This document shows positions 52,900 to 62,112 of a DNA stretch of 64,000 nucleotides, piece after piece (positions within the stretch are counted from its first letter, which is position 1; every line of letters begins with the position of its first letter). Origin of the DNA: Rhizobium sp. C1 (GTDB taxonomy: Bacteria; Pseudomonadota; Alphaproteobacteria; Rhizobiales; Rhizobiaceae); assembly GCF_021026335.1 (NCBI RefSeq), contig NZ_JAJNCY010000006.1, positions 1 to 64,000 of the forward strand, written 5' to 3'. The notes under the pieces were generated by a model that worked only from the letters and a program-made list of their open reading frames with translations, searched no databases and had not been told where the DNA came from. Made by a program: the position numbers and the translations under genes.

Positions 52900-54903
52900 A
52901 TGTTCAAGAAGATCCTGATTGCCAATCGCGGCGAAATCGCCTGCCGCGTCATGAAGTCGGCCAAGAAGATGGGCATCAAGACGGTGGCGGTCTATTCCGA
53001 TGCCGACCGCGAGGCCGAGCATGTGAAGATGGCGGACGAGGCCGTCTATATCGGCCCGCCGCCGGCGGCACAGAGCTATCTTCTCGCCGACAGGATCATC
53101 GAGGCCTGCAAGGCGACCGGCGCGGAAGCCGTCCATCCCGGCTATGGCTTCCTCTCCGAACGCGCGTCCTTCTGCGAAGCGCTGGAGAAGGAAGGCATCA
53201 TCTTCATCGGGCCGAAGGTGAAGGCGATCGAGGCGATGGGTGACAAGATCACCTCGAAGAAGATTGCGGCCGAAGCCGGCGTTTCGACCGTGCCCGGCTA
53301 TATGGGTCTGATCGACGATGCCGAACACGCAGTGAAGATTTCGAAGGAAATCGGCTATCCGGTGATGATCAAGGCGTCTGCCGGCGGTGGCGGCAAGGGC
53401 ATGCGCATTGCCTGGAACGACGAGGAAGCCCGCGAAGGCTTCGCCCGCTCCAAGTCGGAAGCAGCCTCCTCCTTCGGTGATGATCGCATCTTCATCGAGA
53501 AGTTCATCGTCGAGCCGCGCCATATCGAAATCCAGCTGCTCGGCGACGGCCATGGCAATGTCGTCTATTTGAACGAGCGCGAATGCTCGGTGCAGCGGCG
53601 AAACCAGAAGGTCGTGGAAGAGGCCCCATCGCCCTTCCTGGATGAGAAAACGCGCAAGGCCATGGGCGAACAGTCCGTCGCTTTGGCAAAAGCGGTGGAT
53701 TACCAGAGCGCCGGCACGGTCGAATTCATCGTCGACAAGGACCGCAATTTCTACTTCCTCGAAATGAACACCCGTCTGCAGGTTGAACATCCGGTGACGG
53801 AACTGATCACCGGGCTTGATCTGGTCGAACTGATGATCCGCGTCGCCGCCGGCGAAAAGCTGCCGCTGACGCAGAAAGACGTGAAGATCAACGGTTGGGC
53901 GGTGGAAAGCCGGCTCTATGCCGAAGACCCCTATCGCAACTTCCTGCCCTCGATCGGCCGGCTGACGCGCTATCGTCCGCCGCAGGAGGAGACGAAGGGC
54001 GGCGTGACGGTCCGCAACGACACGGGCGTCACCGAGGGCTCGGAAATCTCGATGTTCTACGACCCGATGATCGCCAAGCTCTGCACCCATGCGCCGACCC
54101 GCCTTGAAGCGGTCGATGCCATGGCCGATGCGCTGGATCGCTTCGAGGTGGAAGGCATCGGGCACAACCTGCCCTTCCTCTCCGCACTCATGCAGCATCC
54201 GCGCTGGCGCGAGGGACGGCTTTCGACCGGCTTCATCGCGGAGGAATATCCGGAAGGCTTCGGCCCGGTCGCGCCGGATGCGGAGAGTGTCCACCGCTTC
54301 GCCGCCGCCGCCCTCGTGCTGTCGCGCATCGCCAGCGAGCGCAACGCCAAAATCTCCGGCAGCCGCTTCACGGTCGGCGTCGGCAACGGCCACCAGAAGG
54401 TCGTGCTCATCGCCGGACATAATACGGTGAAGGCCGAGATCTCGCATCTCTCCACCGGCTTCGGCGTCAGCCTGGAAGGTGGGCCTGTGCTTCAGGTCGA
54501 GACGAACTGGCAGCCGGGCCATCCGCTCGCGGAGGTGCTGATCGAGGGCAAGCCGGTCGCCTTCAAGGTCCAGCCGGCGCCGGGCGGCTTCCGCATGCGC
54601 CAGCGCGGCATGGATGTGAAGGTTCAGGTTCTCTCGCCCCGCGTCGCGGAACTCGCCGCCCTCATGCCGGAAAAGGCCCCGCCGGACACGTCCAACCTGC
54701 TGCTCTGCCCCATGCCCGGCCTCATCACTTCGGTTCTGGTGAAGGAGGGCGACGAGGTTCAGGAAGGTCAGGCGCTCGCGATCGTCGAGGCGATGAAGAT
54801 GGAAAACATGCTGCGGGCCGAGAAGCGGGCCAAGGTTTCGAAGGTGCTGGCGAAGCCCGGCGCGAGCCTGGCGGTGGACGATGTGATCATGGAGTTTGCG
54901 TGA
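52900..54903 (+). CDS. pccA: Propionyl-CoA carboxylase alpha subunit
   Basis: The 667-residue biotin-dependent subunit. Biotin carboxylase fills residues about 1-450 (KILIANRGEIACRVMKSAKK, ATP-grasp KASAGGGGKGMRIAWN, FLEMNTRLQVEHPVTELITG). The BT linker domain follows, then the biotinyl domain with AIVEAMKMENML, biotin on Lys633. Works with PccB although five genes lie between them. Its stop is followed immediately by a palindromic repeat. Confidence 0.95.
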   Translation: MFKKILIANRGEIACRVMKSAKKMGIKTVAVYSDADREAEHVKMADEAVYIGPPPAAQSYLLADRIIEACKATGAEAVHPGYGFLSERASFCEALEKEGIIFIGPKVKAIEAMGDKITSKKIAAEAGVSTVPGYMGLIDDAEHAVKISKEIGYPVMIKASAGGGGKGMRIAWNDEEAREGFARSKSEAASSFGDDRIFIEKFIVEPRHIEIQLLGDGHGNVVYLNERECSVQRRNQKVVEEAPSPFLDEKTRKAMGEQSVALAKAVDYQSAGTVEFIVDKDRNFYFLEMNTRLQVEHPVTELITGLDLVELMIRVAAGEKLPLTQKDVKINGWAVESRLYAEDPYRNFLPSIGRLTRYRPPQEETKGGVTVRNDTGVTEGSEISMFYDPMIAKLCTHAPTRLEAVDAMADALDRFEVEGIGHNLPFLSALMQHPRWREGRLSTGFIAEEYPEGFGPVAPDAESVHRFAAAALVLSRIASERNAKISGSRFTVGVGNGHQKVVLIAGHNTVKAEISHLSTGFGVSLEGGPVLQVETNWQPGHPLAEVLIEGKPVAFKVQPAPGGFRMRQRGMDVKVQVLSPRVAELAALMPEKAPPDTSNLLLCPMPGLITSVLVKEGDEVQEGQALAIVEAMKMENMLRAEKRAKVSKVLAKPGASLAVDDVIMEFA

Positions 54904-54908
54904 GTTCA

Positions 54909-54956
54909 CTCTCCCCCCTTGAGGGGGAGATGTCGGCGTAGCCGACAGAGGGGGGT
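54909..54956. repeat. Left 48-bp inverted repeat flanking the DUF559 gene
   Basis: CTCTCCCCCCTTGAGGGGGA is followed by a GTCGGC-GTA-GCCGAC hairpin and AGAGGGGGGT. It matches the reverse complement of the right copy (55345-55392) at 44 of 48 positions. Its G-run lies four bases before the GTG start of the enclosed gene and probably serves as the ribosome binding site. Confidence 0.85.
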
Positions 54957-54959
54957 ACG

Positions 54960-55334
54960 GTGCCAAGTCGCACAATCTCGCCGAAGCTGAGGGCAAACGC
55001 CAAGAGGCTCCGGCGCGATATGACTGAAGCCGAAGCGCGGCTGTGGGCGCAATTGAGGGCGCATCGGCTGATGGGCCTGAAGTTTCGACGGCAATTGCCG
55101 ATCGCTGGCTATGTTGCCGACTTCGCCTGTGCGGAACACAAGCTGATCGTCGAGCTGGATGGCTCGCAACATGCGATGGGCGATGTACCAGATGCGGATG
55201 CGGTCCGGACGCGGCGGCTGAATGAAATCGGATGGACGGTTGTTCGTTTCTGGAACGATGACGTGATGAAAGATCTGAACGGTGTCTGCGACCACATTCT
55301 CGCGGTCATTCGTGAAAAGGGAAGTGATGTGTAG
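54960..55334 (+). CDS. DUF559 (Vsr-like PD-(D/E)XK) endonuclease-domain protein
   Basis: A 124-residue protein with the DUF559 pattern: AKRLRRDMTEAEARLWAQLR, GLKFRRQLPIAGYVADFACA (Asp), KLIVELDGSQH (Glu-x-Asp and His) and GWTVVRFWNDDVMKDLNGVC. These match the catalytic core of Vsr/PD-(D/E)XK nucleases. It starts with GTG 54960; ATG 55020 would cut into the domain. The gene is bracketed by 48-bp inverted repeats, suggesting a small mobile unit or a gene captured between repeats. Biological target unknown. Confidence 0.82.
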   Translation: MPSRTISPKLRANAKRLRRDMTEAEARLWAQLRAHRLMGLKFRRQLPIAGYVADFACAEHKLIVELDGSQHAMGDVPDADAVRTRRLNEIGWTVVRFWNDDVMKDLNGVCDHILAVIREKGSDV

Positions 55335-55344
55335 CGGGTGATGA

Positions 55345-55392
55345 ACCCCTCTCTGTCGGCTGCGCCGACATCTCTCCCTCAAGGGGAGAGAG
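55345..55392. repeat. Right 48-bp inverted repeat flanking the DUF559 gene
   Basis: The inverted partner of 54909-54956, starting ten bases after the nuclease stop. The central GTCGGC-TGC-GCCGAC hairpin is preserved. Confidence 0.85.
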
Positions 55393-55475
55393 TGACGGCG
55401 CTGCACGCGCATCGACCTTTCCAGCCGTATCGGCTGGGGAGATGTTGTGGAAGGCAGTGCGAGTGCGACTAGCCG

Positions 55476-55521
55476 TTCTCCCCCCTTGAGGGGGAGATGC
55501 CCGGCAGGGCAGAGAGGGGGT
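55476..55521. repeat. Variant copy of the G/C-run palindromic repeat
   Basis: Same orientation as the left copy and the same TCTCCCCCCTTGAGGGGGAG beginning. The central hairpin differs (GCCCGGCAGGGC). Between the DUF559 gene and scpA the DNA (55335-55582) holds only repeats and the scpA leader. Confidence 0.8.
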
Positions 55522-55582
55522 AATCCGACCTCCCAGACCAACAATTCACGCCCCAAGGGGCGAACAGGGAAAGGATGTTTGA

Positions 55583-57769
55583 ATGTCTCAGAACCCCTCT
55601 CTGTCGGCTGCGCCGACATCTCTCCCCCAAGGGGAGAGAGTGAAGTCGCGCGACTGGCTCCCTCTCGCCTCGAAGGAACTGAAGGGCGCCGACCCCTCGA
55701 CCCTCAACAAGGACATGCCCGAGGGTATCACCATCAAGCCGCTCTATACGGCCGACGACCTGCCTGCTGAGGCAGCGACGGCGCTTCCCGGCGTTGCGCC
55801 GTTCACCCGCGGCGTGCGGGCCACGATGTATGCGGGCCAGCCGTGGACGATCCGGCAATATGCGGGTTTCTCCACCGCGGAGGAGTCCAACGCCTTCTAT
55901 CGCCGCAATCTCGCGGCCGGGCAGAAGGGCCTCTCGGTCGCCTTCGACCTCGCCACCCATCGCGGCTACGATTCGGATCACCCGCGCGTGGTCGGCGATG
56001 TCGGCAAGGCGGGTGTGGCGATCGACAGTGTCGAGGACATGAAGATCCTGTTCGACGGGATTCCGCTCGGCGAGATGAGCGTGTCCATGACCATGAACGG
56101 CGCGATCATTCCGGTGCTCGCGATGTTCATCGTGGCCGGCGAGGAGCAGGGCGTGCCGCGCGCCAAGCTCACCGGCACTGTGCAGAACGACATCCTCAAG
56201 GAGTTCATGGTCCGCAACACCTATATCTATCCGCCGGAACCGTCGATGCGGATCGTCGCCGATATCATCGAGTTCACGGCCAAGGAGATGCCGAAGTTCA
56301 ACTCCATCTCCATTTCCGGCTATCACATGCAGGAAGCCGGGGCGACGCTCTCCCAGGAGCTCGCCTATACGCTGGCCGACGGCATGGAATATGTGCGCGC
56401 CGCGATGAAGAAGGGCCTCGATGTCGACGATTTCGCCGGCCGGCTCTCCTTCTTCTTCTGCATAGGCATGAATATATTCATGGAAGCGGCGAAGCTGCGC
56501 GCCGCCCGCCAGCTCTGGTCGAAGATCATGACGGATTTCGGCGCCAAGTCCGAGCGCTCGAAGATGCTGCGCACCCATTGCCAGACCTCCGGCGTGTCGC
56601 TGACCGAGCAGGACCCTTATAACAACGTCGTCCGCACGGCCTATGAGGCGCTGGCCGCTGTGCTCGGCGGCACGCAGTCGCTGCATACCAACTCGTTTGA
56701 CGAGGCGATTGCGCTGCCGACGGAGTTTTCCGCCCGCATTGCCCGCAACACGCAGCTGATACTCCAGCACGAAACGGGCGTGACGAATGTCGTCGATCCG
56801 CTCGGCGGCTCCTATTATGTCGAGGCGCTGACGGCGCAGTTGGCCGAAGAGGCGTGGTCCATGATCCAGGAGGTCGAAAGCCTCGGGGGCATGACGAAGG
56901 CGGTCGAACAGGGCCTGCCGAAGATGCGGATCGAAGAAGCCGCGACCCGCAAGCAGGCGCGCATCGATCGCGGCGAAGACGTCATCGTCGGCGTCAACAA
57001 GTTCCGCCTCGAAAACGAGCCCTCGGTCGATATTCTCGAGATCGACAATGCCAAGGTCCGCGCCAGCCAGATCGCCCGCCTGACCCGCATCCGCGAGACC
57101 CGCGACGGCAAGGCGGTCGAAACCGCTCTCAAGGCGTTGGAAAAGGTCGCCGCGTCCGGTCAGGGCAACCTGCTCGCCGCCGCCGTGGAAGCCGCCCGTG
57201 CGCGCGCCTCGCTCGGCGAGATTTCCGATGCCATGGAGCGCGCGTTCTCGCGCCACCATGCCTCCACCCGCGTGATTTCCGGCGTCTATGCCGATGCCTA
57301 TCAGGAAGATGCGGAATACAAGGCGATCCGCGCCAAGATCGAGGCCTTCAAGGCTGAGCGCGGCACGGAGCCTTCGATCCTCGTCGCCAAGATGGGCCAG
57401 GACGGCCACGACCGCGGCGCCAAGGTCATCGCCACCGCCTTTGCCGACATGGGCTTCCGCGTCGACCTCACCGACATGTTCGAAACGCCTTCGGAGGTCG
57501 CCGACAAGGCGGTGAACAAAAAGGTCGACGTCATCGGTGTCTCCTCGCTGGCCGCCGGGCACAAGACGCTGATCCCGGAGCTGATCGCGAAGCTCAAGGA
57601 AAAGGGCGCCGATGATATCATCGTGGTCGCCGGTGGCGTCATCCCGGAGCAGGATTACCAGTTCCTGCGCGACGCCGGCGTCGCGGAAATCTTCGGGCCC
57701 GGCTCGAATGTCATGGCGGCTGCCAATGCCGTGCTGGGAGACATTGCCGGACTGCGGCGGAACAGGTGA
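55583..57769 (+). CDS. scpA: Methylmalonyl-CoA mutase
   Basis: A 728-residue B12-dependent mutase converting methylmalonyl-CoA to succinyl-CoA. The substrate domain has [35 protein letters not shown] and [20 protein letters not shown]. The C-terminal cobalamin domain has [20 protein letters not shown] (the DGHDRG His) and [14 protein letters not shown] 55583 follows GGAAAGGA. Residues 4-20 ([17 protein letters not shown]) are encoded by a copy of the intergenic repeat, an insertion absent from typical family N-termini. GTG 55640 is a possible alternative start directly before [13 protein letters not shown]. Confidence 0.93.
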   Translation: MSQNPSLSAAPTSLPQGERVKSRDWLPLASKELKGADPSTLNKDMPEGITIKPLYTADDLPAEAATALPGVAPFTRGVRATMYAGQPWTIRQYAGFSTAEESNAFYRRNLAAGQKGLSVAFDLATHRGYDSDHPRVVGDVGKAGVAIDSVEDMKILFDGIPLGEMSVSMTMNGAIIPVLAMFIVAGEEQGVPRAKLTGTVQNDILKEFMVRNTYIYPPEPSMRIVADIIEFTAKEMPKFNSISISGYHMQEAGATLSQELAYTLADGMEYVRAAMKKGLDVDDFAGRLSFFFCIGMNIFMEAAKLRAARQLWSKIMTDFGAKSERSKMLRTHCQTSGVSLTEQDPYNNVVRTAYEALAAVLGGTQSLHTNSFDEAIALPTEFSARIARNTQLILQHETGVTNVVDPLGGSYYVEALTAQLAEEAWSMIQEVESLGGMTKAVEQGLPKMRIEEAATRKQARIDRGEDVIVGVNKFRLENEPSVDILEIDNAKVRASQIARLTRIRETRDGKAVETALKALEKVAASGQGNLLAAAVEAARARASLGEISDAMERAFSRHHASTRVISGVYADAYQEDAEYKAIRAKIEAFKAERGTEPSILVAKMGQDGHDRGAKVIATAFADMGFRVDLTDMFETPSEVADKAVNKKVDVIGVSSLAAGHKTLIPELIAKLKEKGADDIIVVAGGVIPEQDYQFLRDAGVAEIFGPGSNVMAAANAVLGDIAGLRRNR
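55593..55640. repeat. Repeat copy inside the 5' end of scpA
   Basis: 47 of 48 bases identical to the right repeat at 55345-55392 and in the same orientation. It lies in frame within the mutase gene after codon 3. Confidence 0.88.
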
Positions 57770-57944
57770 GGGCGCTCGGCTTCCGCGCGTCCGCGCTAAC
57801 TAGGCTTTTGATCAGTAAAGCCTCACATTACAGGAGTATTAAATCTTCCGGCCTGGCGGCGGCGTTAGGGTTTCGTTCACCATGACGCCCGACCATGGGG
57901 CGAATCTTTAGCGGGTGGTTCGCTGATGGGCTCGGGGTGATGAC

Positions 57945-58802
57945 ATGAAGAAACAAACTGGAATTCTGCTGGCGACGGGGCTCGCCTTCATTGCAACGTC
58001 AGCGACCGCCAACGCGGCTGACGATCTTGTGCTGCGCCCGACGCGCAGCGACATCGTCACGGCCAACAATCAGGTCAATTTCAACGTCAGCGGCGCCTAT
58101 CTGGATTATCTGGAATCCAGCGGCTCGACACGCCTGGATAGCGAAAAGGGATGGACCCCGGGCCTCTCCCTCTCCGGTTCGGTCATGACGGACCTGGCGA
58201 TCGAGAACCTTTACCTCTACGGGCAGCTGTCCTGGAACAAGGGCAATAGCAACTATGTCGGCTCCTACATGAATGGCCAGTATGGGGACGTGCGCCAGAG
58301 CGACAAGGCCGAGATCTTCAATGAAGATTTCCGCATCGGCAAGGGCTTCGCCATGAGCGACGACTTCATGGTCACCCCCTATCTTGGCCTCGGCGCACGC
58401 CAGTGGAGCCGCAAGATCACCAACCCCGGCGGCTATCAGGAAGACTATTCTCACGGCTATGCCGGTGGCGGCGTAATGGTGCAGTTTTCGCCCGGCCCCG
58501 GCTGGGTTCTGTCGGTCAACGGCCTGATCGGCTCCACGTTTGCGGCCAGCATGCGCACGTCTCTGACCTCGGGCGGTGCGGCGCTCACGCCGCAGACCTA
58601 CAATCTCGGCAATGCGGCGATCTACATGGCCGGCATTTCCATCGACCGCGCCATCACCGACACGATCCATGCCAATGTCGGGGTCGATTATCTTAATTTC
58701 CGCTACGGCCGCTCTCCCGTCTCCAGTCTTGACTCGACCTACGAGCCTGACAGCCGCACCTCCCAGGTAGCCCTCAAAGCCGGCCTTGGCTTCTCTTTCT
58801 GA
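57945..58802 (+). CDS. Outer-membrane beta-barrel protein
   Basis: A 285-residue protein. The signal peptide is MKKQTGILLATGLAFIATSA, with probable cleavage after ATANA. The mature part alternates polar and hydrophobic residues in strands (VNFNVSGAYLDYLESSG, LAIENLYLYGQLSWNKGNS, VTPYLGLGARQWSRKI) and ends in a strand with terminal Phe (LKAGLGFSF), the usual BAM signal. Specific family not recognised. It stands alone, 175 bp after scpA. Confidence 0.75.
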   Translation: MKKQTGILLATGLAFIATSATANAADDLVLRPTRSDIVTANNQVNFNVSGAYLDYLESSGSTRLDSEKGWTPGLSLSGSVMTDLAIENLYLYGQLSWNKGNSNYVGSYMNGQYGDVRQSDKAEIFNEDFRIGKGFAMSDDFMVTPYLGLGARQWSRKITNPGGYQEDYSHGYAGGGVMVQFSPGPGWVLSVNGLIGSTFAASMRTSLTSGGAALTPQTYNLGNAAIYMAGISIDRAITDTIHANVGVDYLNFRYGRSPVSSLDSTYEPDSRTSQVALKAGLGFSF

Positions 58803-59780
58803 GGCAATTGCGTGCTTGATGCGGGACCCTGTTCAGGGTTCCGCATGACGCCGGGCAGGGAAACCGCCGCGCCTGTCCTCTCCACCTTTGGAAGAGAATG
58901 CCCCCCCAAGAGCCGCAGACGATTGGTGCGGCGAGCTTGGGTCGAGGGGGGATTTGCGGTGGGCTACGGGGACAACTTTACTCCCGCACCTGGAAAATCT
59001 GGCATTTAGCCGTTGGCTAAGATGCTGATTTTCTTGTCCCACAAGGGAAGAGGTTAGCCCGGCCGCATCCTCTCCTCCGTCATCCTCGGGCCCGTCCCGA
59101 GGATCTGCTACGGAAGACATTCTGCTGCACCGTCAATTGCTTGGCTTCGTCAGCAGATGGTCGGGACAGGCCCGACCATGACGGCATTGGAGGTGGTGCC
59201 AAGGTGCCTCACGTAAGCCCCGCAGAAAAAATTCATCCCTCCATTTCCCCGCACTCTCAACGCCGCTTATCCTACCCTCCTCCCGTCACCGGATGGACCA
59301 GCGACGGTTGGCTCAGGCGGGAGGAGAGCCTGGTGATGTCCCTCGTAACGTGCGGCGGATGTCATCAGGGGGCGCGGGCGGCGATGGATGCGACACATCC
59401 TTCGAAACGACTCCCCCGATGGGCTGCGAATAGCTCGGCGGCCTGGCTGCGCCAGAGAACCCGTCTGCCTCCGCAGGCGGTTTAGCGAGGCGGCCCGCGT
59501 TTGAGGATCAGGGGCGGATGAGCCCCTGCCTCGGCAATCTCGACGGGTCGCGCTGGCGCTCCGCCGTATTTTTTAAACTACCCATCAGGGCGGCGCGTCA
59601 GCGTGGCTCTCCGGAGGCCGATGTCCAGAGACAGGGGCGGAGGCGATAGAACCGGAGGCAAACTCGGGAGAGATTTTTCCCCGAGGGTTTTGGCGTGTCC
59701 TCTCCCCAATCTCACCCCTTGAAAACCTTGTCGACAAAAAATATACAGAAGCTCTCAATGTATTTCACCGGCAGGCAGTC
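58803..59780. other. Gene-free, repeat-rich region
   Basis: About 980 bp with no convincing gene. It includes a 10-bp hairpin right after the outer-membrane gene (58821-58844, one wobble), a RIME-like palindromic element (59077-59184), and several short GC palindromes such as GCCTCCGCAGGC near 59465. Short open frames lack ribosome binding sites and family features. It may be decayed DNA between two operons. Confidence 0.5.
59077..59184. repeat. RIME-like element, second subtype
   Basis: The ends CCGTCAT (59077-59083) and ATGACGG (59178-59184) are inverted. Internal palindromes CCTCGGG-CCCGT-CCCGAGG and GGTCGGG-ACAGG-CCCGACC lie near each end, and AGCAGAT/ATCTGCT pair between them. Related in plan to the elements at 42.3 and 48.6 kb. 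Confidence 0.6.
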
Positions 59781-61013
59781 ATGAAAATCGCCATCATCGG
59801 AGCAGGGGTCATCGGGGTCTCCACCGGCCTGCAACTGGCCATGCGCGGGCATGACGTGACGATCTTCGACCGCGAAGGCGTGGCCTCGGCGACCTCGCAG
59901 GGCAATGCTGGAGCCTTTGCCTTCACCGATGTTGCACCGCTGGCGACCCCCGGCGTCATGCGCAAGGCGCCGAAATGGCTGCTCGACCCGTTGGGCCCGC
60001 TCTCCATCCCGCCGGCCTATGCGCTGAACATTGCCCCCTGGCTGCTGCGCTTCTGGCGTGCCAGCTGGCCGGATCGCTATGAGGCGGCGCTCGCTGCCCA
60101 GGTCTCGCTGATGACCCAGTCGCGCAACGCGCTGGAGCGGCTGGCGAAGGATCACGGCATGGAGGCGTTCCTCCGCCGCGAGGGCCAGCTGCAGCTCTAT
60201 GAGGGCGAGGCGCAGTTCGAGGCCTCGCAACCGGAATGGCGCGAGCGCGAGCGTCACGGCGTGCGCTTCCGCCTCCTCAAAAGCCCTGGCGAGATCGCCG
60301 AGATCCAGCCCGGCATAGCGCCCCGCTTCACCCATGCCGGCTTCACGCCCGACTGGTCGAACGTCACCGATCCGAAGCTTTGGGTCGAGGAACTCGCCGC
60401 CCGTTTCCGGGCCGCCGGTGGTCGCATCGAGATCGCGACCGTGAAGGCCGTCCGTCCCGCAGAGGGCGGCGTCTGGGTCGAGGGTGGCCGCATTGACGGC
60501 ATCTATGACCGCGCCGTGATTGCCGGCGGGGCCTGGTCGAAAGCATTGACTCGCGAGCTTGGCGACGCCGTGCCGCTGGAAACCGAGCGCGGCTACAACA
60601 CGACGCTGCCCGCCGGGGCCTTCGACCTGAAGACTCACGTCACTTTCTCCAATCACGCCTTCGTCGTCAGCAAGATCGGCGAGGGCGTCCGTGTCGGCGG
60701 CGCGGTGGAGTTGGGCGGGCTGAAGCTCGCACCCAACATGAAACGGGCCGAATTCCTTCTATCGAAGGCAAAGGCCTTCCTGCCGGGGCTGAAGACCGAA
60801 GGCGGCGTGCAGTGGATGGGCTTCCGGCCGTCCATGCCCGATAGCCTGCCGGTCATCTCGCCCTCGTCGGCCACGCCTGCTATTGTCTATGCCTTCGGCC
60901 ATGGCCATCTGGGCCTGACGCAATCGGCGGGCACGGCGGAAGTCGCCGCCGATCTGGTCGAGGGCAGGACACCTGCCATCGACGTCAAACCCTTCCGCGC
61001 CCAGCGCTTCTGA
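59781..61013 (+). CDS. FAD-dependent D-amino acid/D-hydroxyproline dehydrogenase (DadA-like)
   Basis: A 410-residue flavoprotein of the DAO/DadA family. MKIAIIGAGVIGVSTGLQLA with DVTIFDRE is the FAD-binding Rossmann start. ATSQGNAGAFAFTDVAPLA and the C-terminal FGHGHLGLTQSAGTAEVAADL are conserved in the group. It lies 17 bp before a hydroxyproline-epimerase-type gene, so D-hydroxyproline, the product of that enzyme, is the likely substrate. Confidence 0.85.
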   Translation: MKIAIIGAGVIGVSTGLQLAMRGHDVTIFDREGVASATSQGNAGAFAFTDVAPLATPGVMRKAPKWLLDPLGPLSIPPAYALNIAPWLLRFWRASWPDRYEAALAAQVSLMTQSRNALERLAKDHGMEAFLRREGQLQLYEGEAQFEASQPEWRERERHGVRFRLLKSPGEIAEIQPGIAPRFTHAGFTPDWSNVTDPKLWVEELAARFRAAGGRIEIATVKAVRPAEGGVWVEGGRIDGIYDRAVIAGGAWSKALTRELGDAVPLETERGYNTTLPAGAFDLKTHVTFSNHAFVVSKIGEGVRVGGAVELGGLKLAPNMKRAEFLLSKAKAFLPGLKTEGGVQWMGFRPSMPDSLPVISPSSATPAIVYAFGHGHLGLTQSAGTAEVAADLVEGRTPAIDVKPFRAQRF

Positions 61014-61030
61014 ACCTGATCGAGGACACT

Positions 61031-62032
61031 ATGGCCAATCACACATTCCAATGCATCGACGGCCACACCTGCGGCAATCCCGTTCGTCTCGTCGCCGGCG
61101 GCGGCCCGCGCCTCGAAGGCGCCAACATGATCGAAAAGCGCGCGCATTTCCTCGCCGAATATGACTGGATCCGCACCGGCCTCATGTTCGAGCCGCGCGG
61201 CCATGACATGATGTCCGGATCGATCCTCTATCCGCCGACGCGGCCCGATTGCGATGTCGCCGTCCTCTTCATCGAGACCTCCGGCTGCCTGCCTATGTGC
61301 GGCCACGGCACGATCGGCACGGTGACGATGGCGATCGAAAACGGGCTTGTGACACCAAAGGAGCCGGGCGTGCTCCGCCTCGATACCCCGGCCGGTCTGG
61401 TGGTCGCGACCTACAGGCAGGAAGGCCGCTTCGTGGAAGAAGTGCGCCTCACCAACGTCGCCTCCTTTCTCTATGAAGAGGGCCTGACTGCCGAAGTGGA
61501 AGGCCTCGGCGAGGTCAAGGTGGACGTCGCCTATGGCGGCAATTTCTACGCCATCGTCGATCCGCAGCAATGCTTCCGCGACATCGCCGATTTCACCGCC
61601 GGCGAACTGGTCGGCTTCTCGCCCAAGCTGCGCAAGGCGCTGAACGAGAAATACAAGTTCGTTCATCCGGAAAACCCGGAGATCAACGGCCTGCGTCATA
61701 TCCTGTGGGCAGGTAGCCCGAAGCACCCCGAAGCCACCGCCCGCAACGCCGTCTTCTACGGCGAAAAGGCCATCGACCGCTCGCCCTGCGGCACCGGCAC
61801 CTCGGCCCGCATGGCGCAATGGGCCGCAAAGGGCAAGCTCAAGGTCGGCGATGATTTCATCCATGAAAGCATCATCGGCTCGCTCTTCAAGGGCCGCGTC
61901 GAAGCCGCCGTCAAGGTCGGCAACCGCGACGGCATCATCCCCTCCGTCGGCGGCTGGGCCCGCCAGACCGGCTTCAACACGATCTTCATCGACGATCGTG
62001 ATCCCTATGCGCATGGGTTCACGGTGATCTGA
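61031..62032 (+). CDS. 4-hydroxyproline 2-epimerase (proline racemase family)
   Basis: A 333-residue cofactor-independent epimerase. Both catalytic cysteines are present: Cys90 in LPMCGHGTIGTV and Cys253 in SPCGTGTSARMA, so it is an epimerase or racemase rather than a dehydratase, which would have Thr in place of the second. CIDGHTCGNPVRLVAGG is the family start. With the preceding flavoenzyme it begins trans-4-hydroxy-L-proline breakdown. Confidence 0.9.
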   Translation: MANHTFQCIDGHTCGNPVRLVAGGGPRLEGANMIEKRAHFLAEYDWIRTGLMFEPRGHDMMSGSILYPPTRPDCDVAVLFIETSGCLPMCGHGTIGTVTMAIENGLVTPKEPGVLRLDTPAGLVVATYRQEGRFVEEVRLTNVASFLYEEGLTAEVEGLGEVKVDVAYGGNFYAIVDPQQCFRDIADFTAGELVGFSPKLRKALNEKYKFVHPENPEINGLRHILWAGSPKHPEATARNAVFYGEKAIDRSPCGTGTSARMAQWAAKGKLKVGDDFIHESIIGSLFKGRVEAAVKVGNRDGIIPSVGGWARQTGFNTIFIDDRDPYAHGFTVI

Positions 62033-62055
62033 GGCGGCGCTCCTCATGACTCTCC

Positions 62056-62088
62056 TTCATACCGGGCTTGACCCGGGATGACGGAGAG
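62056..62088. repeat. Half copy of a RIME-like element
   Basis: ACCGGGCTTGACCCGGGATGACGGAG-type sequence matches the right arm of the element at 42282-42412. The left arm is missing. It lies between convergent genes and includes a CCGGG-CTTGA-CCCGG hairpin that may act in termination. Confidence 0.5.
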
Positions 62089-62112
62089 AGTGGGGCTCCG
62101 CAGGCGTAAGCC

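Noticed and set aside
55439-55582. Possible B12 riboswitch before methylmalonyl-CoA mutase
   Set aside because: No B12-box-like sequence is visible; the leader consists of repeats and a short ribosome binding site region.
52840-57562. Very long minus-strand frames opposite pccA and scpA
   Set aside because: They oppose clear biotin carboxylase and mutase genes and show no domain motifs.
58812-59485. Short plus-strand frames in the gene-free region
   Set aside because: No ribosome binding site, odd composition following the palindromes, and no recognisable motif.
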